A stretch of 64,000 bases of DNA. Source: Chitinophagaceae bacterium (GTDB lineage: Bacteria; Bacteroidota; Bacteroidia; Chitinophagales; Chitinophagaceae). The stretch's first letter is position 1, and each line of letters starts with the position of its first letter. The position numbers and the translations under genes are program-made. The stretch spans positions 682,001-746,000 of the forward strand of contig JADKJX010000001.1 in assembly GCA_016720775.1 (NCBI GenBank), given 5' to 3'. A model generated the notes under the pieces. That model worked only from the letters and a program-made list of their open reading frames with translations, was not told the DNA's origin and searched no databases. Of the stretch, positions 59,716 to 64,000 are shown in pieces.

Positions 59716-59745
59716 ATCCTCCCGTCTCAGGCGGGAGGATTTTTT
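59716..59745 (+). terminator. Rho-independent terminator of tig
   Basis: ATCCTCCCG (59716-59724) pairs with CGGGAGGAT (59732-59740), then T6. The core CCCGTCTCAGGCGGG is a near copy of the CCCGCCTTAGGCGGG palindrome found at 58104. Confidence 0.9.
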
Positions 59746-59788
59746 AAAATAAACTGCCACTTCAAACGTCTGCAAAGAAAAGAGCAAA

Positions 59789-60886
59789 ATGCTGATGATA
59801 ATCATTACTGTGCTGGTTGTATTTATTATTGCTGTGTATGTTTTTATGCAGCAATCGAAGTTTGGTAAGCCTCCTGCCGGTCAACGGCTGGAAACTATTC
59901 AATCGTCGCCAAATTACAGGGATGATAAATTTCAAAATCAAAGGCCTACTCCCGATCTCACCGACGGCGCCAATTATTATTCTGTTTTAAAGGATTTTAT
60001 TTTTAATAAAAGTAAAAGAAGTATACCGGCTGTTTCCCTTCCTTCAAAAAAGACCAACCTGTTTACATTAGACCCGGAAAAGAATGTGCTGGTTTGGTTT
60101 GGGCATTCCTCTTACTTTATGCAGGTGGATGGTAAAAAGATATTGGTTGATCCCGTTTTAAGCGGAAGCGCTTCTCCATTAAAATTCACTACAAAAAGTT
60201 TTGCCGGCTCCGACATTTACACAACCGATGATATCCCGGCGATAGACTACCTGTTCATTTCGCATGACCATTGGGATCACCTGGATCACGACACGGTTTT
60301 GAAATTAAAACCAAAGATCAAAAAAATAATTACCGGCCTGGGAACCGGTGCACACCTGGAGCATTGGGGTTTTGATCAGAAGATAATAATTGAAAAGGAC
60401 TGGAATGAAGAAGTGATATTGGACGAAGGATTTGTTGTAAACACGGTTCCGGCCAGGCATTTTTCCGGCAGAAGTTTTAAAAGACAACAGGCAATATGGC
60501 TGTCGTTTGTTTTACGAACGCCAACTATAAAAATATTCATTGGCGGAGACTCGGGATATGATTCACATTTTTCAGCTATCGGCAATCAATTCGGTCCCTT
60601 TGACCTGGCCATTTTAGAGTGTGGACAGTATAACAAAAGCTGGAAGCACATTCACATGATGCCGGAAGAATTGATACAGGCAGCACTGGACCTGAAGGCT
60701 GAAAAACTGATTCCGGTGCATTGGGCAAAGTTTACACTGGCCTTGCACAGTTGGGATGAACCGATCATACGGGTTACAGAAGAAGCCAAAAGAAAGAATT
60801 TCCCTGTCATTCATCCAATGATCGGTGAAGAAGTGGATCTGGAAAACCCTCAAAATAAAACAGCGTGGTGGAAGGGGATTGACTAA
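59789..60886 (+). CDS. Membrane-anchored MBL-fold hydrolase (NAPE-PLD/UlaG-like)
   Basis: 365 residues. One N-terminal transmembrane helix (about 2-20), then an MBL fold: VWFGHSSYFMQVDGKKILVDPVLSGSA, the metal motif ISHDHWDHLDHDT, ARHFSGR, IGGDSGYD and HWAKFTLALHSWDE. It matches the L-ascorbate lactonase UlaG / NAPE-phospholipase D branch; natural substrate unknown. Single gene. Confidence 0.88.
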   Translation: MLMIIITVLVVFIIAVYVFMQQSKFGKPPAGQRLETIQSSPNYRDDKFQNQRPTPDLTDGANYYSVLKDFIFNKSKRSIPAVSLPSKKTNLFTLDPEKNVLVWFGHSSYFMQVDGKKILVDPVLSGSASPLKFTTKSFAGSDIYTTDDIPAIDYLFISHDHWDHLDHDTVLKLKPKIKKIITGLGTGAHLEHWGFDQKIIIEKDWNEEVILDEGFVVNTVPARHFSGRSFKRQQAIWLSFVLRTPTIKIFIGGDSGYDSHFSAIGNQFGPFDLAILECGQYNKSWKHIHMMPEELIQAALDLKAEKLIPVHWAKFTLALHSWDEPIIRVTEEAKRKNFPVIHPMIGEEVDLENPQNKTAWWKGID

Positions 60887-60952
60887 ACGGTAACTAAGCA
60901 GGATTCTTACAACTTCTTTCTTCATCACTTTCATCAAAAAATAAACTGACTA

Positions 60953-61720
60953 TTAAAACTTGTAATACTCCTTCATCCTCGTCATCAACATGTCTTTTTT
61001 TCTTCTCGACACTTCAACTTCATGATTGTTGGAAAGGATGACCGTTCCCCCCTCGCCACGGATATATTCTTTTATATGCTCAAGGTTGACGAGGAATGAT
61101 TTGTGGGTGCGGATAAAATTGCAGTCCTGCAGCAACTCTTCATATTCATGTATGGGTTTTGATGCACAAATGACCGGCCGGTTGGTAAAATGAAAGTTTG
61201 TATAGTTACTGCTGGCTTCACAATAAATGATCTCCTGTATCTCCACTACCTGGAAGCCTTTGAGTGAAGGAATACAGAGCTTCATTTTTTGCGATCCCCT
61301 TCCGTGTTTGATGTTGTGCAGGAATGTTTCTAAATGTTGCCCGCCGTTTTTTTTCTTCGATCTTTTTCCGGCTCTTTTTACAGCTGCAGACAGCAGTTCA
61401 TCATCAACAGGTTTAAGTAAATAATCTACAGCGCTGAAATGAAATGCCTGCGTCATAAAATTATTATGTGCTGTTACAAAGATGATCTCAAAATTAATTG
61501 CCGGAAGGCTGCGCAGTAACTCAAGCCCGTTTGTTTCAGGCATGGCAATATCTAAGAAAACCAGTTGCGGATGTAATTGGGCAATCTTCTCATTTGCTTC
61601 CACGGCGCTTTCACAGCAACTGATCACCTCAACCTCCTCACAATTCATTTGTAATAATTTTTGCAGGGAAGTAAGTCCCCGGGGTTCATCATCAACAAGT
61701 ATTGTTCTTATTTTATTCAT
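60953..61720 (-). CDS. LytTR-family response regulator
   Basis: 255 residues. Receiver: VDDEP near 9-13, phosphoacceptor in FLDIAMPE, FVTAHNN, LLKPVDD. LytTR domain: CEASSNYTNFHF, FIRTHKSFLVNLEHI, VSRRKKDML. Its ATG overlaps the kinase stop by four bases (ATGA), so it is coupled to the two-component kinase upstream. Confidence 0.93.
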   Translation of the reverse strand: MNKIRTILVDDEPRGLTSLQKLLQMNCEEVEVISCCESAVEANEKIAQLHPQLVFLDIAMPETNGLELLRSLPAINFEIIFVTAHNNFMTQAFHFSAVDYLLKPVDDELLSAAVKRAGKRSKKKNGGQHLETFLHNIKHGRGSQKMKLCIPSLKGFQVVEIQEIIYCEASSNYTNFHFTNRPVICASKPIHEYEELLQDCNFIRTHKSFLVNLEHIKEYIRGEGGTVILSNNHEVEVSRRKKDMLMTRMKEYYKF

Positions 61721-64000
61721 TCTCCGTTTATCTCTAAGGGTAAATGTAATGTAACCAATGTGCCCGTCTCTGCAGCGCCCGGGATATTTATTTTATCAGT
61801 TATGGTAATACTGCTCTGCAGGTTATATTTTTCATTTAGCAAAGCAATGCGGTTCTTAATATTACGTATCCCGACAGAATTATGCAAATAATCCTTTTCT
61901 TCCCTGTTCTTCCGGGAATGATCAATGCCTACGCCATCGTCGTTAATGATACAAACAAGATTGTTGTTCTCTTTTTTAAAATCAATATTTACATTGATCT
62001 TTTTATTGTTGCCCGATACGCCGTGCCAGATGGCATTTTCAATAAAGGGCTGTATGAGCATGGGCGGCAACACCGTTTCATCCATGTCTAATGCCTTATC
62101 AATATTTATGCTGTACGTAAAATGACTGTTCCTTATTTTTTCCATTTCAATATACCGCTGCAGGTAGTCAAGTGTATTGCGGAGTGAAATGAATGATTGC
62201 TCTGACTGGTCGAGCGTTATTCTTATCAGTTGAGCAAATTTGCCGAGGTAGTGCGAAGCTTCCTTATTCTCATTACTCAATATCATTTCCCGGATGCTGT
62301 TGAGGCTGTTAAAAATAAAATGCGGGTTCATCTGGGCATGCAGGGCTTTCATTTCCGTTTGCGCCAGCAGTTTATCTACATTGGCTTTCTGCCTTACCTG
62401 TTTTATCCTACTTCTGTATAAGTAATAAAGCATTGCTGCCAGTAAAAGACCGATGGTAACCAGGAACCAGGTGGTTTTCCAGAATGGGGGTTGAATGGTA
62501 ATCGTAAACTCTTTTATTTTCTCGCCTCCCGATTTGCCGGTGGCTTTTATCTGAACGGAATATTTTCCCGGTTGCAGATTATTCAGGTTCAGGTTCCGTT
62601 GTGAGCCAAGCAGGTTCCAGGTTTCAGCATTATTTATTTTATAAGCAAACTGGTAATTGCTTTTTTCAAAATCAATAACAGTATAATTAACCAACAGGTT
62701 GTTTTCATTATACTTCAGGCGTATCTCGTTACCGGGTTGAAAAAAAAACCGCTTGTTATTTATTACCAGGTCCTCCAGCAGCAGGTCGCTGCTGTTACCG
62801 GAATTGTTGGTTTGGCCTGTTGGGATCTTTGCTATGTATTCGCCGGCAAACAGGTATAAAAAATTATTGTCGCTGTCAAAATACATCCTGCGCCCGGTTG
62901 GTTTATGTTCCGGTAATCCGTCTTGCTGGTCATACACAATAATTTTTTTAGTTCGTATTTCAAACTTCGACAGGTGGCTGTTACTGCCGATCCAGAGAAC
63001 ATGGTTGATGACCGGGCTAAAACTTTCCAGTACATCAGAAGGCAATCCGTCCTTCATGGTAAAAGCCACAAACTTTTTTTCTTTTATGCGGTACTCCAGC
63101 AGGCCATTATAGGCGTTGTGCAGCCATAGAGACCCATTGTCATCTGTACTCAGGGTAAGTATGTCATCATTGAATTTATTTATTCCGCCGTAAACATTGA
63201 TCAATGTGTCAAATAATTGCTCTTGGCTGTTCCATCGGGCCAGGGAATGTCCGCCGATCCACACATCCCCATACGAGTCGTAAGCTATATTTTTTACCCT
63301 GTCAAATGGCAGGGCCGGTTTTGTGGCTGAACTAAAAGGGACAAAGGTTCTTGAAGCAATATGATAACGTACCACCAGGCCTTCCAGGTAACTGCACATC
63401 CAGGCATATCCATCTTTATTTACCGGGGTCAGTATTACAGACATGCCGGCGGCCCAGGGATATTTTTTTTCATCAAACACTTTACCATAATGGTTTGTTT
63501 TTGTATCAAACCACAAAAGGCCTGCATTCGTTCCGAGCCATAATGTATCTGCATGATACATTTCCATGGTCATAACTTCATTCCACCCATTATTGCCTCC
63601 GTAGAGATCTATTTGTTTTTCCGGCTGCATTGTTTCTGCATTCAGTATCACCAGTCCTTTATTTAATGAATACCTGCCAGCATATAATTTGTTTTTATAC
63701 CGGTAGGCACACCTAAAACCACCCGTCAGGGTATCACCTGATGCAGGAGGAAAATGATAAGAACTGATAAAAGACGGATTCAATTTTTGTTGTAACAGAC
63801 CTTCGCTGCTGCAAACCCATAACCTTTTATCTTTATCAACAAACAGGCGGGTGATCTTATAAGCCGAAAGCTCTTTTTTTCCATCACAGGTAATAATGCC
63901 TGTTTGCCTGTTCAGGTGCAGTATATAAAATCCGTACGAGCCACCATTAATAAAAAAGGTGGAATCATTGAAGGCCTCAATCTTACTTTCCCAGCTAAGC
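61717..64000 (-). CDS. Histidine kinase with beta-propeller sensor, 5' end outside window
   Basis: The frame stays open to the right edge: upstream of the in-frame TTG at 63783 the sequence still reads as propeller blades (VDKDKRLWVCSSEGLLQ), so the start lies outside. Visible: Reg_prop-type blades (LWLGTNAGLLWFDTKT, VWIGGHSLARWNS, LWIGSNSHLSKFEIRTK), a Y_Y_Y-like domain (YQFAYKINNAETWNLLG), one membrane helix (FLVTIGLLLAAMLYYLY), and a LytS-type kinase domain (MNPHFIFNSLNSIREMI, PFIENAIWHGVSG). The predicted sensor lies outside the cytoplasm. Paired with the regulator at 60953. Confidence 0.92.
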   Translation of the reverse strand, partial: LSWESKIEAFNDSTFFINGGSYGFYILHLNRQTGIITCDGKKELSAYKITRLFVDKDKRLWVCSSEGLLQQKLNPSFISSYHFPPASGDTLTGGFRCAYRYKNKLYAGRYSLNKGLVILNAETMQPEKQIDLYGGNNGWNEVMTMEMYHADTLWLGTNAGLLWFDTKTNHYGKVFDEKKYPWAAGMSVILTPVNKDGYAWMCSYLEGLVVRYHIASRTFVPFSSATKPALPFDRVKNIAYDSYGDVWIGGHSLARWNSQEQLFDTLINVYGGINKFNDDILTLSTDDNGSLWLHNAYNGLLEYRIKEKKFVAFTMKDGLPSDVLESFSPVINHVLWIGSNSHLSKFEIRTKKIIVYDQQDGLPEHKPTGRRMYFDSDNNFLYLFAGEYIAKIPTGQTNNSGNSSDLLLEDLVINNKRFFFQPGNEIRLKYNENNLLVNYTVIDFEKSNYQFAYKINNAETWNLLGSQRNLNLNNLQPGKYSVQIKATGKSGGEKIKEFTITIQPPFWKTTWFLVTIGLLLAAMLYYLYRSRIKQVRQKANVDKLLAQTEMKALHAQMNPHFIFNSLNSIREMILSNENKEASHYLGKFAQLIRITLDQSEQSFISLRNTLDYLQRYIEMEKIRNSHFTYSINIDKALDMDETVLPPMLIQPFIENAIWHGVSGNNKKINVNIDFKKENNNLVCIINDDGVGIDHSRKNREEKDYLHNSVGIRNIKNRIALLNEKYNLQSSITITDKINIPGAAETGTLVTLHLPLEINGE

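Overview
The window looks like chromosome of a Bacteroidota member, most likely family Chitinophagaceae. The support is indirect but consistent: a fused LpxC/FabZ gene in a lipid A cluster, the type IX secretion regulator PorX, DUF5686 and KOW proteins, LytS/LytTR two-component pairs, a fused IcmF mutase, and the Bacteroidota promoter core TAnnTTTG a few bases before many starts. No transposase, integrase, phage gene or CRISPR array was seen. Apart from the repeats it reads as housekeeping and envelope sequence.

Layout. 0-5.7 kb: an outer-membrane-type lipoprotein, the 1153-residue cobalamin-dependent mutase IcmF, a TPR protein and an NTF2-like lipoprotein. 5.8-8 kb (minus): an ECF sigma operon and a ChaN-like protein. 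8.2-12.7 kb: alcohol dehydrogenase, peptidoglycan amidase, and a YVTN-propeller/phosphoesterase fusion. 12.7-21.5 kb: flippase, a MbnH/MbnP-like copper pair, ArfB, PcrB-type prenylglyceryl-phosphate synthase, an acid phosphatase, an acyltransferase and a KOW protein. 21.5-25.7 kb (minus): M28 peptidase, a LytTR system, and an F420-reductase-like NADP enzyme. 25.8-34 kb: RuvB, a serine hydrolase, and a zone where three genes (RprY-like regulator, diheme peroxidase, LTA-synthase-like sulfatase) carry five single-base frameshifts. 34-38.3 kb: RecQ and CopA, divergent from tsaE and ald. 40-49 kb (minus): HD hydrolase, lpxD, DUF5686 protein, lpxC/fabZ, lpxA, an ABC ATPase and a membrane partner. 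49.3-55.2 kb: PorX, an MBL hydrolase, an HhH protein, acyl-CoA dehydrogenase and cytochrome c, followed by a decayed cytochrome copy. 55.5-64 kb: a 56-residue protein, Rel/Spo, tRNA-Leu(TAG), trigger factor, an MBL lipase-like protein and a second LytTR system whose kinase runs off the window.

The most unusual material is non-coding. (1) Many intergenic spaces hold imperfect tandem repeats with a strict 7-bp period, usually as inverted pairs; the unit sequence differs from locus to locus but the period does not. Two further loci have an 8-bp period. (2) A G/C-block element recurs between genes and sits twice, in opposite orientation and in frame, in a linker of IcmF. (3) At least seven genes have TAnnTTTG ending only 4-6 bases before the start codon, which predicts leaderless or nearly leaderless mRNAs. 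(4) The 5' end of the tRNA-Leu gene is partly duplicated around a CCCGCCT-type palindrome.

All function calls rest on motifs and family resemblance read from the sequence; no database search was run.
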